Positions 47,450 to 60,459 of a DNA stretch of 64,000 nt are shown here, piece after piece. The stretch comes from Rotaria socialis. Its lineage: Eukaryota; Rotifera; Eurotatoria; Philodinida; Philodinidae. The stretch's first letter is position 1. Each line of letters opens with the position of its first letter. Location: positions 1-64,000 of the forward strand of contig CAJNYU010003280.1 in the NCBI GenBank assembly GCA_905331475.1. Reading direction: 5' to 3'. The notes below the pieces were generated by a model. That model saw only the letters and a program-made list of their open reading frames with translations, searched no databases and was not told the DNA's origin. A program made the position numbers and the translations under genes.

Positions 47450-50400
47450 CTCTGAAGAATTGTGTTAAATTTCACTACTTGTGAAGAAAATTTCGTAATA
47501 CTATGTAGATGTCTCCTTCGGCGCAAGAAAAAAAAAATTTCACAATAACATAATATATGCCATGAAAAAGATTGCTTCATTCAACCATTCACGCCATATA
47601 AAAGCAAATCAGTGACTTACACATACAAAAAAAAAAGAATTCCTACAAGATTAAATCATCAATTTGATAATTCTTTAATCTATATTAGAAACACTAAAAT
47701 CATCTTTATTCGATCAAACAAAAAACAAGTATCTTGAGAAAATTCTTTTTTTCAAAGATAATCGAACTAGACGACATCAAAACTAATTAGTCCTTCCCCT
47801 AAACATAATTCAATTGTCAAAATTAAGATAAGTAGATGAGACGATAGTCCGGGGCTAGATGTTTTATAAATGACATGATTTTCTTTTGTATTCGACATCT
47901 GCTTTTCTGGGCGAAAACAAAACATTTAATGATTCCCATCATTGTTAACGTCAAAAAGATTATTGTTTTGAGGGCGAAAAAAATATCTATTTGAGTTTCT
48001 CTCGTTCTATGCCTTCTTTTTTATCGTGCATCCGAGAAATCTCTAAGGAGCTTCATTGTATCGAACTGATTTTTTTTCTATTGTGTGAAAAAGCTTGTCA
48101 AGATTCGGAGTATAGTAAACGCTCGTTTTTTGAATTAAGCTTTTTTCTGACTATTATACAAAAGAGTACTTATATAATGAGACGGCCATTTGTTCTTTCT
48201 TTTTTTAGTCTTTTGAGACATCGAAATTTTTCTACTCAAAAAGTATGAATCTAAAAACAAAGAATCGTCGATGCCCTAGTTCGTGACATGGAGCAGAGAA
48301 TGAACTCTATATCAATGAAAGTCTGTAGAGAATTTTCTCTTGTAAAACGAGCTATTTTGATTCTTATATTTTATCGATAAATCGTCCGAAAAGATCAAGC
48401 ATTAGAAGTGAAAATTTTATTATATGCTATACATTGTGCCGTTGTAATCTATTCTGAGAATTACTTAAAAATTGAATTCACTTTATTCAAGATCGATTCT
48501 CGAGACAAGAAAATTTTCCTATTATTGATAGTGAAAGATCGAATACAATTTCTTCAAGATCAAGAAAGTTCTTGTTTGTACAGGCTGCCCTCATGACAGA
48601 TGATTTATTTTTAATATTCATTAACATTCAATAAATTTTTGTATGTCATACATTCATGGAAATTTATATACAATCAAAGAAAAAAAAAGCAATAAATCAT
48701 TGTTTAGTAAGATTTATTTAAGCCATTAAATGTAACGATATATATATATATATACACGATAGATCTTTCAACATGACTTAAATAGCAAAACTTTCTGTTT
48801 TGACCTTTGTACTTAAGCTATTATATCAACTGAAACGCTAGCGGTAAGGTAATGTCATGCTCAATTAGGAACGGATCTTAAGGTCATACAATCTCCTATA
48901 AATATGAATCTGTTTATTTTTTGTTAATTAGAAAAGGACGAATTCTTTTTTTGTTTTGAGTAGTTGAATACCATCGCTGATGTTGTTCTTCTTCGTCTTC
49001 TTCTTCTTTTCTATCACAGTAATGTATCGATGCACTTTCGAATATCGAGGGATGAATTCTTTGAATACAAAACGACATTATTTGATGATTAGAAGAAATA
49101 GAATGACATCCTGTTTCTGAATGTTATTTTTTTTGTATAATTGATATAGCCCTAGATAAATATTTCCAAGAAGAATAGAACGGAAATATTTAAAAGCAAT
49201 TTTGTGTTAATTATAGCAAAAGAAAAAAGAAAAGATAAGCATTTAAAAATTAAAAGTCAGTCACACAACTCTTATGAAATTTTTATAGATGCAGAAAATA
49301 GAGCTAGTGTGAAACAGAGCCCCATTCATCTTTTATAAGATCGATGTTTTATTTATTGTATAATATATTCAATTTTATTCTCTTCGTTAATACTCAATGA
49401 GATTTATTGATGAAGTAAAAGAATAGAGTTCGTTATCTTTAGAATATATTATATGATATTTTCCAGTAGTAGAGAAAGTTCGCAAGTGACTTCGACACTG
49501 TTTTCTTTTTGTTAAAGTCATCCATAGTAACAATTTGTAGTGTATATTATTATTTGTCTTCTACATCTTGCATAGCGAACATCGAAGAATAACATAATCT
49601 ATAGTTAATGAAACTGGAATCTTATGTTTATTCTTGACGTTTTTCTCTTCTTCTTCTTGTCTATGCCCTTCATCAAATTCTAACGAATAGTGACATTTAA
49701 TAATCATCGAAAGTTGATATTCATTAAGTGTAGGTCATTTTTTTCCTCTTCTTTTTCTTTGTTTTTAATATTTCATCAAATATGATTTTTTTTTCTCGAT
49801 AAATATCTATATGATGACGACGAAGATCAAATTCTGGGAAAAAGTTCCACCCATGTTGATGCATGCCCGCCTTTAGGCGATAAGAAAGGAAAGTGTATGT
49901 TTGTGCAACACTGGCTTCGTCGCATCACATCCGGTCGGCTATCCATCTATTTAACTATCTCTCTAGTGAATGTTGTATATGTGTGCGTGCCAATTAGTGC
50001 ATCGATCTGTAAACAACATCGAGCTTCTTTCTCTACTCTATCCATCACATACGGCGAAACCCATTGGCGCCGGTATAGATGCGCTAAGATAAGAGACGCG
50101 AAGTGCCTGCATGTGTTTGCCTGTTTCGTTTCTCTGCTCATGACATGCACATTGTACGATTGCCTAGAGGAAATATTCGTGTCAGGAAAAGTTTTGTTTT
50201 ATTATAAAGCCTATATTAAATTTTGTCATCATTATTAGACAAAAAAAAAAGGTTACGTACTGTCTACTTTCTTTTTATATGCGAGAAACAGAAAGCGATG
50301 ATGATAAGTGCTAGGTCGTTTAATAAATATGCATATGCCTACGTGCGTCGATTTTCTATTTTCTCTTCCTCTTTTTTGCATATAAACAAATGATAATGAT

Positions 50401-50482
50401 GACGACGTGTGATTACGTTCTAATCAAGTTTTGCTGTGCTTCCTACGACAAGATAACTAAAGCAAGGCCAATATGGATTCTG

Positions 50483-50517
50483 TCATCAACATCATCATCA
50501 TCATCATCATCATCATT
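50483..50517. repeat. (CAT)n trinucleotide repeat
   Basis: About ten CAT/ATC units with one interruption near the start. Confidence 0.85.
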
Positions 50518-51703
50518 GAGGTTGATTCAATGCGGAATATATATATATCTACAAAGTTGTTCTTTTCTCTTTCATTCGAGAACATAAAAGAAGAAAACAA
50601 GAATGGCATAATCTTGTTAAGTATGTGCTTTTCAATCTTGTTGAATTAATTATTGAAATACGATGAATGAAGACTGAAGCCTAAAATTTCCGTTGATAAT
50701 TTGCTTAATAATATATATTTTTTCCTACATCAATACAAAAACAAACTATATTGATGATATGAATTTCTAATTTATCAATGTAAATATATATAAGATAAGA
50801 CAGTTGTTATTTTTTTCTGTTGATGATTATTGAAAAGGGCAAATTCGATGAAGTCTAGATTTCTAAGTTGTTGAAAAGTATCATCCATATAAATATATAT
50901 ATATATATACTCCGCACAGCAGGGCTAATTATCCATTCAATGACATATGCGTATCATGATGAAATTTGTCATTTACTACAGTAGTAATGTATTCTTTACA
51001 AACAAATCAAACGAACCAACAAAATCGATTAATTCTAGTATTAAAAGCAAAGATTGAGTCGATTATATTAGCCGCACGTATTTCTCTACATGTATTCTTT
51101 TTCATCTCTCAGTAATAATAAAACCAAAAAAAGTAATATATCAAATCATTTTTAGCTTTCATCCAATTTATATTATTTATATCTTTTCCTGTCATCTATT
51201 ATTTGTAGTACTTAAAAAACAAAGTCTTTATTACATGATTCCATGTTTATCTTGTGCCAGCTCATTTGTCTTCCGGTAAAAAGATGTTGTGTACACGTAG
51301 AAATGCATCTCAACGTAGTGATAGAAGTCAAATAAAAAAGAAACGGGGAATTATAACATACAGTTTTTTCCTGTATGCTCGTACGTGCGTTTCTTTTAGA
51401 TGACATCAATTAGTAGCATCTCTCAAGCTAAGCAACAATTCTTAATGGCCTTTCCCGTTCCGTTTTTTTCTCTGCGTTTTTCTGTATCTCTTTGTCTCTC
51501 TTGACATATAGCAGTGTAGAAGATCCACCTTGGATAGATGAGATAAAACATAAGATAAGCCGATAGTAGTCACACAAGAGACACATGCATTTCTTATGCC
51601 GGATATAGTCATAGCAATTTCCTCTCGGTTTTTTCTTCTTGAATGTGTATGTGTGTGTGTTTGTCAATCAAATCCCTCTGGTCAAAGTAAAAAAGAAATA
51701 GAG

Positions 51704-51705
51704 TG

Positions 51706-51738
<33 letters not shown>

Positions 51739-51780
51739 CAGAGAGAAAAAGAAATAAAGACAGACAAAAAGAAAGAAAGA
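51704..51780. repeat. (GA)n purine tract
   Basis: About 45 bases of near-pure GA repeat followed by an imperfect purine run of GAAA type. Confidence 0.9.
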
Positions 51781-52109
51781 AGTGGAAGTCGTCCATCTCG
51801 ATGAAATTGTGTGCATTCCGTAGTCTTTCTATTCTGACACTCGTATTCGTGATACTAACGATGTTCAATTCAGTGCAAATGATTGCATCATTGTCACATC
51901 GTTGATAATAGCTTAAAAGTACATATCTGATCATCGTCATCATTGAACTAGTCTTGGGATATAACACTCGAACTCTTGTCAGATTGATTTATGTTTTATT
52001 AGTTATCGTTGATAAGTTCAATTTCTTTTTTTCCTTTTTCTTTACATCTTTTTCAATTTATACAACATTTGGCGGGTGTATGTATTTGTGCGGCTTGTGT
52101 AAATTTACT

Positions 52110-52132
52110 TTATATATATATATATATATATG
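52110..52132. repeat. (TA)n repeat
   Basis: About eleven TA units. Confidence 0.85.
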
Positions 52133-52284
52133 AGTTTGTCTTATTTACTACTAACATTGTCATTCAGGCAGTTGATGTTTGCTGCAGCTTGTTTTTGTCG
52201 TTCGCTCATTCGCTTTGGCGTCTATCACATTGCATTGCGAAGTGTTAGGAGTATGTCAAGAACGGCAAGGTAACACGAGCATGG

Positions 52285-52336
52285 CTTTCTTTCTTCTTCT
52301 TCTTCTTCTTCTTCGTCTTCTTTTTCTTCTTCTTCC
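52285..52336. repeat. (TTC)n pyrimidine tract
   Basis: TTC repeats with few interruptions. The opposite strand is a purine tract. Confidence 0.85.
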
Positions 52337-54016
52337 CTTTTGCCTTTACGCGGCCGAATATACTGTCTCATTTGCATCGACTCAATTCAATGATAAGCTT
52401 TGACAATAACTAATATGATAATAATATTCCCATTATAAGCTTATTTATGAAAGGTATGTAAATGTGACTAGGTAGTCATATGAATTTGTCTTTTGAAAAT
52501 TTCATTATTGTTTGTATACAGGTGTGATGAAAAGTTTAAACAGAATAGTTCACTTGCACTTATTTCAATATATCACTAGCCATAACGATAACCATTTGAT
52601 TTCTATTGACTTCCTCTCGCCCCATTAAACATATGTGAACATTCTTTATGATCGATTACTAAGCAAAGACATTATTACTCTGTTGGTGATTGCCGGTCGA
52701 TGGGTAACTCTCTCTCTCTCTCTTTGCTCGATTGCCTATTCGATTTCCCATTACGACTCTCGTTCATCGCCTTCTCTCATCGTTTAGAAAATAGTTGAAC
52801 TGGACCAGCCTCTTTTATTTCATCGATTGTAATGTGAATCATAGTCTATGCATCTTAATATACCAAATAACTTGAACCCTACCGAATAATTTTAAATGAA
52901 GATAAAGACATCATTCAGATGAATCAAGTAAATACGTATATATATATATATATGCATACACACATAAATACATATGTATGCAAGTTATCTTTCGTTTTTT
53001 CTTCTTCTTTTGACAGCATGAGCTGCTTTTCTTTCTTTCAGTACACCACCGCACGCAGTCATGCACAGAATAGATATGCATATGACTATATCAATGTATA
53101 CATTTACGTATATATTTATATAGCCTCTGCATATATGGACTTATTTGGCAGAAGACCAAGTACGTATGAATATAGTTTTGATCATTCAATTTTATTTTGT
53201 TTTTTACTTGTTATTTTATTTTTTTCGTATTGTATACTATCTGTCAAACGTGAAATCATACGAGTTGTACATGTACAATAATACGATCTATGTACAAACT
53301 ATTTCATAAAAAACTACATGAGACAGTTTTGAAGAACGAACGAAAAAAAAACTGATTCGATAATATATTGTTTTGTTTTTCTCCTTTCTGTCCTTTTTTT
53401 TGGCACAATGCCAATAAAGAGAAACATACGTATTGAATGTGTCTGTTTTTCAAACTGTGATGCTGTGAAATGATAGATATAGCTATGTGTGCTCCGTATG
53501 CATCTGATTTGTTTCTATTCTATTCTTCCTATTTCTTTTTTTTTTGCTATAGTAATAGTGACCAGTGATTTGTATGTGTGTATGTCTCTTCGTCTCCTCC
53601 TCATCATCTTCCGAGCACACAGGAAGTGTGCGAAAAAAAATATTAAATGAAAAAGAAAAAGAAACCTAGAGGAAAAGAATAAAGGAATACACAAACGGAC
53701 AGACAGAAAAGGAAAGAGAGAGCGCGAATTCTATAGTAGTTGCAGTGCTAGTAATAACGCGATGCCACTTGTGACGTTTGTCTTAGTGCATGTACAATGA
53801 TTATTAAAGGTAGCGTACACATATCAAAGTCACTTATCTTGTCAAATGTAGCCATAAATATACTTGCTGTAACAGATGTTACTTTGACGTTTTGTAAATG
53901 ATCCATCTGAAATTTCTATACGATTAAGTCTAATATTTGCTCATTACCTTCTCACACTCGTTTTTACTCTCTATCGTGTACTTTGCGTTTTTTTGTTATT
54001 AGAAATTGGTTTGCGC

Positions 54017-54041
54017 TCTCTCTCTCTCTCTCTCTCTCTCG
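54017..54041. repeat. (CT)n tract
   Basis: About twelve CT units. Confidence 0.85.
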
Positions 54042-54534
54042 GTCGCTTGCTCCGATTGTTGCAGCAGTAGAGAGTATGCATGGATTCGCGTTGTTTTCAG
54101 GCATACAAAGACATGCCGCAACGGCGACGGCAACCATTATACTACCACGAATGAATATATAAATAGAATAAAAGAGAGAGAACGAAGAAATAGTGTAGTG
54201 TGAGTAGTGTATAGTAAAATTGTCAAATTGATTTCGATGGTGCATACACACATGCATATATAAACTTGCCTGGTCTGATTGAAGTTATTTATATACTTTG
54301 AAATTTATAAATATTTACAAGAATGATTTATGATAGAATATTTTCGTGCTAATAGTTATCTTCTGTTATTTAAGAAGTTCTATTTCAAAAAAATTTATGT
54401 TCTTATCTTATGATGACAACCTTTTCTTTTCTTGTAATAAATATATTTATTTAGCTAAAAAATATACCAGAAAAAAAATTGCTTTATATCATGCCGAGTT
54501 ACGCCTCCTCGCTTAATATAACTATTCTCGTCTG

Positions 54535-54536
<2 letters not shown>

Positions 54537-54570
<34 letters not shown>
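54537..54570. repeat. (TC)n tract upstream of the FRAT-like gene
   Basis: About seventeen TC units, about 260 bases before the start codon of the FRAT-like gene. Confidence 0.85.
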
Positions 54571-54574
<4 letters not shown>

Positions 54575-54830
54575 TCGATGTCTGTTCTTTTTTATCGTTT
54601 ATTACTTCTGTTGTTGCCAATCAGCAACAAATTTTACGTCGTTATCTTCATTGACTAGTCAATCTAATTTTGACTTATCTTTATTTACTTTCAGATCTAA
54701 TACAAAACAAAATCGATGTTCATGGACGTTAGCAATTGATCGTCAGCTGGTGCATTCGTCTATTTCTATTGTTAGCCGCTTTGTTCTACAATACTTCTAA
54801 GAATACTTCTAGTCATTATTTGACAATTAA

Positions 54831-55817
54831 ATGCAAGAACGTTCATATACATTACCAATGTGTTCTATCAGTCGTACAACTCACGTTCCATCACCATTAG
54901 TAAATGCTTCAACGGATAATACACATTCATCATCGCCAATAATGTCGAATGACATTGAAACGAATATTGAATCGTCAACATCAACACCTGAATTAAGTTT
55001 GCTACTGGTAAATTAAAAAAATAAAGAAATTGATTTATTTCAATCGTTATTTTCTTTTTTCTTTGTTAAATCTAATTAGGATAAATTAACTGAAATACTT
55101 CGGTTTCGTTCGGGTTGTCGTCGACATTTAGGTGTAATACAACAGGAAAAAAACGTATCGCCATCGCCGTCTACAACAAATCTAAAGCGTTTACAATCGA
55201 GTAGTATTGAACCATTACATAATACAATCGATATTGCTTCTATGCCATTAAATAATTCATTAATATCAACAGGTGCATGGAAATCAACAAATATTCATAA
55301 TAAATCATCGATGTCAAATCGTTTTCAGCATCACCATCATAAATATCATGTAGATTTATCGAACAATATAAATACTTTCAATAGAAAACGTCGTCTACCA
55401 TGTTTATTACAACGATTAATTGATGAAGGAAATTTAATTAAAGAAGCTGTAAGTCGTCTTAAAACACAACGTTTCTCGCAGACACTTAAATTACAAGAAA
55501 AACAAAATCTACTTTATAATCCATCAACACCAAAAACAACAACAAACTCATCGATACAAAGCCAAACAAATTTCATGACACGTTTAACACCATCATCATC
55601 AATAAATATAACTATACCTCAACCATTAAATGATTCTCCAATACAAACAACATCGTCACCCAATCGTAGTATATCGTGGTTTTTATCATCGAATGCATTT
55701 GGTGTTAATGCATCAACAACAAATCATAGTAGTGAAAGCGGATCCCCACTCCGTACATATTACTCGTCGAGTACACACGATCGAACACCTATGGAAATTA
55801 GTATTCATGATGTATAG
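54831..55817 (+). CDS. FRAT-like: FRAT/GBP-like GSK-3-binding protein
   Basis: Predicted regulator of glycogen synthase kinase 3 in Wnt signalling. Exons 54831-55007 and 55080-55817 join LSLLL-DKLTEIL in phase 0, giving about 304 aa. The decisive stretch is at about residues 164-192: LPCLLQRL followed by IDEGNLIKEAVSRLKTQRF. It matches the GSK-3-binding helix of vertebrate FRAT proteins, whose core is L-x-x-L-V-x-S-G-N-L-I-K-E-A-V-x-x-L (established knowledge). The rest is Ser/Thr/Asn-rich and probably disordered, with a His run (HHHH) and SP sites. No membrane segment or signal peptide. The first ATG after an AT-rich leader was chosen as start; upstream untranslated exons are likely. The identification rests on one motif of about 25 residues, so orthology is probable but not proven. 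Confidence 0.72.
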
Positions 55818-56894
55818 AAATCGACTAATTAACCAGGTGAAAAAAATGTTTCAAAAAATTTTGTTTTCTCTTTATTATCGAAAAAAAAGCACAATATATC
55901 ACTTGTTGTTTTATTTGTTAGTTTTTATTTTCATTGTTTATTTGCCTTAATGAGTAACAGACAATGTCTGTCAAGTATTTGTTTCGTTCTCTTATGCCCG
56001 ACATGTGTTTGTTTCGTGTATTGGACTACGGACTTCTCAATTTTTTTTCTCTCTCGTCTTCATTAACCATTAATTGGTTTTTCTTTTGTTTGTCAAACAT
56101 ACATGATTATATAAAAATTCCGCTGAGCAAATTTTCTCGCCGGTTTCTTCTCATTCATCATTTTTAATATGGAACATATATATATATATATATATATGTA
56201 TGTATACATTCCTTTGTTCTTTTTGTTTACTGTTGTAAATTGCATTGCAAACTATATCAGCATTTTGATTTTATGTAACTGTTAATACTGTATCTGAGCT
56301 ATTTTGATAAGAGTAAATCAGTATTAGCTTGTCATCATTATCATATATTTGCTTCCTATTGAAAATATAACATAGAAATGAACGAGCCGGTTGCTTTTTT
56401 TTATCTGTCACTAGGGAAAGAGTTAGTCACTTTCTCTTGCGCGTCTCTGTTCACTTCATATCTCAGGTATTTGGTCGGGTTCTCTTTGTTCGCTTGCTTC
56501 TTACTAATGATATTGTTGTTCATTTTGTTTTTCTTTCTTTCAAAACTAACTATTTGTTTTTTTGCTACTATTTTATCTTTCGTTCGTCGCTAGTTCCGCG
56601 CGAGTAATGAACTACGAATTTTGTATTAAATTTATGTGCAAGACAATAAATACGTGTTGCATACTAGAAATCAAACGAAAATAAATTTGAAAAACAATCA
56701 TCGATATGTGATTTCTCTTTTTATTAAAATTAATTCGATTGGAATAGAAAAATAAAGAAACAATGGATGTCGACAGATGATCACCGTATATACTTAGACA
56801 TGCAATGTATTGTATATGTGGATCATGTATACTCATTGTCGAGTTGGATCAAAGAATAAAATTAGACAGGCGAATTCGACGAGAATAGAATAAA
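55818..56894. other. Intergenic region between convergent genes
   Basis: 3' regions of the FRAT-like and desaturase-like genes, which face each other. AT-rich, with a (TA)n repeat. No gene seen. Confidence 0.4.
56175..56208. repeat. (TA)n repeat
   Basis: About ten TA units followed by GTATGTATA. Confidence 0.85.
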
Positions 56895-58085
56895 TCATGT
56901 GATCTTTTTCTCTGGCTGCTCTTTTATGTTCGACGAATCATTGACATCATTTTTATTAGGACCATCGTGATAACGAGTTCCACAGATTAGATCCCACAGT
57001 GCCCAGTAAAGACCGTAATTAAAATTTTGTAAACGACCTTTGCCTATATGGAGAGATAAAAGAGTAGCAAACAAAAGAATTTAATATCATCTCATTATCA
57101 TATGTAAATAGAAACATTACCTTTGTTATGATGAGCATAATGATGATTTAAATCTCCTAAACGTCCATCATGAGCGGCGACTAAATACCAAAATAATTTA
57201 ATTCAATAGATTAAGTATAAATCTACTTACTAGCAAAACACGAAGTAAATAAACCGAAAAATGCTAAAGCAATTGGATGAACAGGCATGACAAGCACTGT
57301 TAAATAATGGCCAACCGGACCTTGTTATTTTTTTGAAAAAAAAAGCAAAAAATTCAATTTTATCACACAAAAACTCTATCATACCTTGTACAAGACCTTC
57401 TAATGGATGAACAGCATCTTGACAAAATGCAGTTGGATTTTTAAATGCATGATGAGTTGTATGAATATGATCCCATAAATATTTCGATTCATGTAATGCA
57501 CGATGTGTCCAGTAAAACCATGCGTCAAATATCAACGCATAGACAAGAACATTAAAAGCAAACCATGATAGTGTATATTGATTGGTAACAAAATAATTTG
57601 TTGTCCATAAATATGGTTCAATAAAATACATCCATGCTACAGCATATGTTGTGTTTCCTAGGCGAAAAAAAATAAGAATATTTTAATTCTTTGTGAATTC
57701 ATTTCGTATAAAAAATACCAAACATAGCACCAATTCCTAATGTAATTTCTTTTCGTATTTGTCGGTTTCGTTCTTGCCGTTGTTTATTTGTTAACAAATC
57801 AGATTTGAAACCTCGTGGATTTGTATATTCTAATATTCCAGCTGTTAATATATATTGAAATGTATATGAAGCAAACACGAACACATTTACAACAAGATAA
57901 TCATTAAATGATGTCATATCAAGTAGATGCTCAGTGAAAACTTTATTCATCTTGATGTAAGGCCAAAACATAGCGGATACTAAGGATAATAATGATAATA
58001 GAGCAACAATACATGATCCAATATTATCTTCGATAGCAGCTTTAAAACTTTGTCGTTCCGGTGGAAAATCTGCTTTGGCTTTCAT
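56895..58085 (-). CDS. Sterol desaturase / fatty acid hydroxylase superfamily membrane enzyme
   Basis: Di-iron membrane oxygenase of the ER, about 312 aa. Five exons: 58085-57719, 57657-57385, 57320-57231, 57180-57121, 57043-56895. All joins are in frame. The three histidine clusters that bind iron are present: HRALH (H-x3-H), HTTHH (H-x2-H-H) and HHYAHHNKG (H-x2-H-H). Four or more hydrophobic segments are seen, including IVALLSLLSLVSAMF and YTLSWFAFNVLVYALIF. Family-typical stretches are WDHIHTTHHAFKNPTAF, HPLEGLVQG, and near the end NYGLYWALWDLICGTRY. The layout is close to C-5 sterol desaturase (lathosterol oxidase), but substrate cannot be decided from these motifs. The C-terminus EQPEKKIT has Lys at -3 and -4; a variant of an ER-retrieval signal is possible. 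Bacteria have similar enzymes, so origin is left open. Confidence 0.88.
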
Positions 58086-59034
58086 GACAATATATCAGTA
58101 CGATCTTACTAGACAGAATAGAAACAGTGCACATAATTTCATATCAAAAGACATTAGATAAATAGGTGAATATGAATCAACAGAATTTGCACTTCTGTTA
58201 GATTAAACTTATGAATATATGCAATCGTGTTTTGAGTATTTATCAAGAAAACATAGAGCGTTGGGCACACTTACAGTATTCAATCGTTTATTCTTTCGTT
58301 TTTGCTTTTTTATTTGTTCGTCTTGTATCAACTCTGGAATATAATAGATAGAAATCGAAATGAAGATGAAGATAAATAGAGAACCTAAAAACGACGAATG
58401 ACTCTTTTTTTCGTCCTTTTATATTTGCTTAGGACAACTAAATAGCAATTCATTAACACGTGTCCTACTCTTCATCGCATGATGAAAATCAACGAACTCG
58501 ACTTCGTACAATGTTCCTTTGTTATGTCATCGTTTTATTTTTACATTAAGATAATCATTGTAAATATTGCATTATTTCTTATTCAAAAATGTTATCTACT
58601 ATTTATTTGTTTTTTCTGTTGTATACACATTTCTATTTATGATCTAAGAAACGCAATTTCCTTATTCTACGCATACGAAGATGCTTCATTGGAGTTAAGT
58701 ATTATGAAGTACGAGTTGTTGTCGTGTTAATAGAACACGATTTGTAATCAAAGTCAATATTCCAATACAAGAAGAACTGCTATTTGGCATGAAAACAGAG
58801 CTGTGTTCTTGTATGAAATATTTATTTAGATGGAATTAAATAAAACGTGTAATATGAAAAGATTTTCAAAAATGAAGAATTTTATCAACAAGTAAATATT
58901 CTTTAACATAATTCAAGTGAATAAAAATTTGGTTAGCAAAGATAATTCTTGAATATCTTGCGTGTTCTTTAACCTCGAAAAAATGATGATAGTCTTATGG
59001 CCAGGTGATATTTGTTGTCATAAATGTATCACTT
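58086..59034. other. Intergenic AT-rich region
   Basis: No gene or RNA that I can support. Open frames lack family motifs. Confidence 0.4.
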
Positions 59035-59160
59035 TTAATGAATCACAAGGACAACGCTATTTGTCTTTTCAGTGCATGGCGGCATAATCAATAGATAGTA
59101 TGGAAGTGTTGTTTCTCTTGGATAACGAACTGGTTTTTCTTTTACATTTTCATAGTCTCT
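59035..59160 (-). CDS. Orphan terminal-exon-like open frame
   Basis: After a good acceptor (TTTTTACAG) the minus strand stays open for about 41 codons to a TAA (59037-59035). It reads DYENVKEKPVRYPRETTLPY, then YLLIMPPCTEKTN, with normal protein composition. No upstream exon or start is visible on that strand. It may be a remnant of a lost gene or chance. No family recognised. Confidence 0.2.
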   Translation of the reverse strand, partial: RDYENVKEKPVRYPRETTLPYYLLIMPPCTEKTNSVVLVIH

Positions 59161-59259
59161 GTAAAAACAAAAAAAGAATTTTTTTAGTCGAATACAGTGA
59201 TTCAAGCCTATTCATTCTTGTTGACTAGTCATAATAAGTAAAAATGGTACTTTATTATC

Positions 59260-59260
<1 letters not shown>

Positions 59261-59294
<34 letters not shown>
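59261..59294. repeat. Compound (TC)n(TA)n repeat
   Basis: About eight TC units running directly into about nine TA units. Confidence 0.85.
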
Positions 59295-60249
59295 AATTTA
59301 AAGAGCAATCTCAGTATTTTCATCTTGATAGTACTTAACAACGGTATACAAGGTTATCGTTAGAAAATACGAACACATATTTCATTGTGTGAAAGCCGAC
59401 AAAAAATTCATATAAATATATTAGATAAGAACTCTATATAATTGTTCTAACTACGGGTATAGACAAGAACGATGTTCTTGATGAGTTTTTGAATGACCAC
59501 AAATCATTAAAACTCTCGCGTATAGTGCTATGGTTGATTTAGTATTTGGACACAGCATAGCATGTTACTAATCACGACAGACGTTTCTGTTACATAACAA
59601 ACTTGATTTTTGATAAGAGAATGTAGTTATAAATGTGTATTTTTTTTCTTAATAACATTCATATTGCAGATCTATTAATACTGATTTTAGTGCCAGATTT
59701 ATTTTGTGTGAATGTCTTCACCGATAATGATAAGTAACGCGACAAAAATTAGACTCGAAACCTTTTAATGAAGGAAATAATTGAATGATTCCATCAACAG
59801 ACTGAACATGTTCAATGCAACTTGTGAGTATTTTCTCTGTCGATAGTATCTGAGAAGATAAAATTAAAAAAATACTCGGATTGTTTTTTTTCACACCAAT
59901 TCATAAACCATTTGTAACTGACAAAAATTCAATTAAACCTTTTTTTCTACAGTTCTGCGCGCTGTTTGATTATAAAAGTTGTGATCGATCAAAATTTCTC
60001 TACCGACTTTTATACTCTCGCTTTGAGAAGTGTAAATTTCAGGTATTTTTAATGGGAAAGATCAGCCTAGCCGTACTTAAGTAAACACAGTGCGGTAACA
60101 GTTCACTAGATCCTGTTTCCTTTATGTAAATATAAATATATTTACGTATGTGTGTTTCCGGTTTCACGCGCATCATTAAAAAAATTATTTTTACGCATAA
60201 CTACTATCTTAGCAGTGTCACGCTCGGAAGTGTTTCTGCTCGGGAGCGT
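59295..60249. other. Intergenic AT-rich region
   Basis: No supportable gene. The open frame 59881-60084 (plus) has no recognisable motif. Confidence 0.4.
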
Positions 60250-60258
60250 ATTTATAAG
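60249..60258 (+). promoter_or_regulatory. TATA-like element before the small secreted ORF
   Basis: TATTTATAAG lies in a locally G-rich context (GGGAGCG before, GCGGAAA after), about 80 bases upstream of the ATG at 60334. It is a plausible core promoter by spacing only. Confidence 0.35.
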
Positions 60259-60333
60259 CGGAAATGCCATGTCTTGATATTTTAGATGTGTAATGATCAA
60301 TGAAGCTCACTAGATTTTATTCTGAAATCATTC

Positions 60334-60459
60334 ATGAATAGAGCAACGATCGTAATTATACTGATGGTCACTTTAATCGCCTGTCAAGCAAAGGATTCAG
60401 TCATTGTGAAAATTACAAATGAACTTATATATTCTGGATTTAGTGGAAAATATTGATGT
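60334..60459 (+). CDS. Small ORF with signal peptide, unknown
   Basis: About 41 codons: MNRATIVIILMVTLIACQAK, then DSVIVKITNELIYSGFSGKY and TGA. The first 19 residues form a good secretion signal with a likely cut after CQA. It could be a short secreted peptide, or the first exon of a gene whose later exons I cannot identify. No family recognised. Confidence 0.35.

Larger units (their letters stand above)
47450..54830. other. 7.4-kb gene-poor, microsatellite-rich region
   Basis: No coding exon that I can support on either strand; the open frames are low-complexity and lack family motifs. It contains many CT/GA, TA and TTC repeats and a patch richer in G+C (about 49850-50160, with CGCCTTTAGGCG and ATTGGCGCCGG). 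It probably contains the promoter and 5' untranslated exons of the FRAT-like gene downstream. This is inferred from position. Confidence 0.45.

Noticed and set aside
47991-48248. Plus-strand open frame of 85 codons
   Set aside because: Phe/Ser-rich low-complexity translation in AT-rich DNA, with no motif, no splice signals and no supporting context.
51668-51967. Minus-strand open frame with Leu-Ser run
   Set aside because: Produced by the GA/CT microsatellite.
52919-53281. Plus-strand open frame of 120 codons
   Set aside because: The translation is dominated by TA and GTATA repeats (IYIYMH, YIYVYIYI); no protein family texture.
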